This document shows, in pieces, positions 4,828 to 5,370 of a stretch of 5,370 bases of DNA (positions are counted from its first letter, which is position 1; each line of letters opens with the position of its first letter). The notes below the pieces were generated by a model. The model was given only the letters and a program-made list of their open reading frames with translations, was not told where the DNA came from and made no database searches. The DNA comes from Candidatus Hermodarchaeota archaeon (GTDB lineage: Archaea; Asgardarchaeota; Hermodarchaeia; Hermodarchaeales; Hermodarchaeaceae). The translations under genes and the position numbers were made by a program. Location of the stretch: assembly GCA_016840595.1 (NCBI GenBank), contig JAEOSA010000145.1, forward strand, positions 1 through 5,370, given 5' to 3'.

Positions 4828-5370
4828 CTAGAATAGGATCTCGAGTATGATAAACGGAATCCAAGGTAGAATCCCAAATAATACGACGATGAGACCGGGA
4901 ATTGGTTTATCGATACGGTCTTTGTAGCCCCATACCAGTACACAGGCACCTAAAAAGAGCATTACCAAGGAGGCAATTGCTGCAAAAATCCCAAAGTACG
5001 TAAGGGAATGAGAGATAATGGCTGCATAGGACACGATGTCACCGACACCCATGAAGGTTCCTCCGATCAGGGTACCTAACACCTCAAACCCTTCGGCTCG
5101 ATCTTGCCAGTCTGGTTGTACTGCTCGTGCAGTAAAGATATCGATTCCAGCTAAAGCGATGAATAGCATGAAAAGGAACACCGATGGAATAGCGACACCA
5201 AGGAAAGCGCCAATACTTCCGCCATACCAAAGGACTAGGACCATTTTTCCCCAGTTGGGGAGGGCGTCCATGATGATAAAGAGGATGGCAAACATGGAGA
5301 AGTAGAGTGAAGCAAAGGTGAATACTGAATAGAGGAAGAAGTTTTGCACTCCCTGAAAGAAGAACATGAG
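4828..5370 (-). CDS. Presenilin/signal-peptide-peptidase-like intramembrane aspartyl protease, C-terminal part (start beyond right edge)
   Basis: GxGD-type aspartyl protease that would cleave single-span membrane segments inside the bilayer. Residue numbers count from the Met at 5367. The frame stays open upstream to the window edge, so the true start lies outside. Helices appear at about 8-33, 40-60, 61-78, 98-117, 122-146 and 158-178, fitting helices 4-9 of the nine-helix fold. The three family signatures are in order: the first catalytic Asp, D76 in ALAGIDIFTARA (a Y-D motif changed to I-D); the second, D110 in FMGVGD (107-110); and PIPGL (155-159) at the position of PAL, before the last helix. 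The polar stretch between the aspartates (83-95) is short, as in archaeal homologues. It converges with RuBisCO across 172 bp. I judge the family from motif order and topology; the substrate is unknown. Confidence 0.72.
   Translation of the reverse strand, partial: LMFFFQGVQNFFLYSVFTFASLYFSMFAILFIIMDALPNWGKMVLVLWYGGSIGAFLGVAIPSVFLFMLFIALAGIDIFTARAVQPDWQDRAEGFEVLGTLIGGTFMGVGDIVSYAAIISHSLTYFGIFAAIASLVMLFLGACVLVWGYKDRIDKPIPGLIVVLFGILPWIPFIILEILF

Noticed and set aside
5036..5305. Plus-strand open frame antisense to the protease
   Set aside because: It is low-complexity and proline/arginine-rich, as expected from reading the reverse of hydrophobic helix codons.

Overview
The window looks archaeal. 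The signs are a form III (archaeal-type) RuBisCO, a solute-binding protein held in the membrane by a C-terminal anchor behind a proline-rich linker instead of a lipobox cysteine, many N-glycosylation sequons in that exported protein, and a presenilin/SPP-type intramembrane protease. The moderate base composition and this gene mix would fit an Asgard archaeon (for example a Thorarchaeota-like lineage) or a euryarchaeal relative, but no ribosomal or other marker gene is present to fix the lineage.

Layout. (1) Positions 1-163, minus strand, hold the first 54 codons of a DppB-type oligopeptide/dipeptide ABC permease that runs off the left edge. (2) A divergent control region (164-392) separates it from a plus-strand solute-binding protein gene (393-2306), which ends in a strong hairpin/T-tract terminator and so appears to be transcribed alone. 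(3) Two minus-strand genes of unknown function follow: a 112-residue three-helix membrane protein (2406-2744, TTG start) and a 128-residue soluble protein (2853-3239). (4) A second divergent control region (3240-3422) carries a perfect 8-bp inverted repeat and leads into the plus-strand RuBisCO gene (3423-4655). (5) The right end, minus strand, is the C-terminal part of a GxGD intramembrane aspartyl protease (4828 to beyond 5370), convergent with RuBisCO.

Working together. The permease and binding protein are the membrane channel and the extracytoplasmic receptor of a peptide-type (family 5) ABC importer. RuBisCO most likely serves AMP/nucleoside salvage (ribulose-1,5-bisphosphate to 3-phosphoglycerate), although its usual partners, AMP phosphorylase and ribose-1,5-bisphosphate isomerase, are not in the window. 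No obvious pathway links the importer, RuBisCO and the protease.

The most unusual feature is the domain order of the binding protein. The segment that normally closes a family-5 binding protein comes first, right after the signal peptide, and the segment that normally opens it follows and runs into the membrane anchor. This looks like a natural circular permutation. Secondary points are a RuBisCO that keeps every catalytic residue but is about 15 residues short after loop 6, and an operator-like dyad between RuBisCO and its uncharacterised neighbour. No gene-free stretch exceeds 300 bases, and I saw no RNA gene, insertion sequence or CRISPR array.
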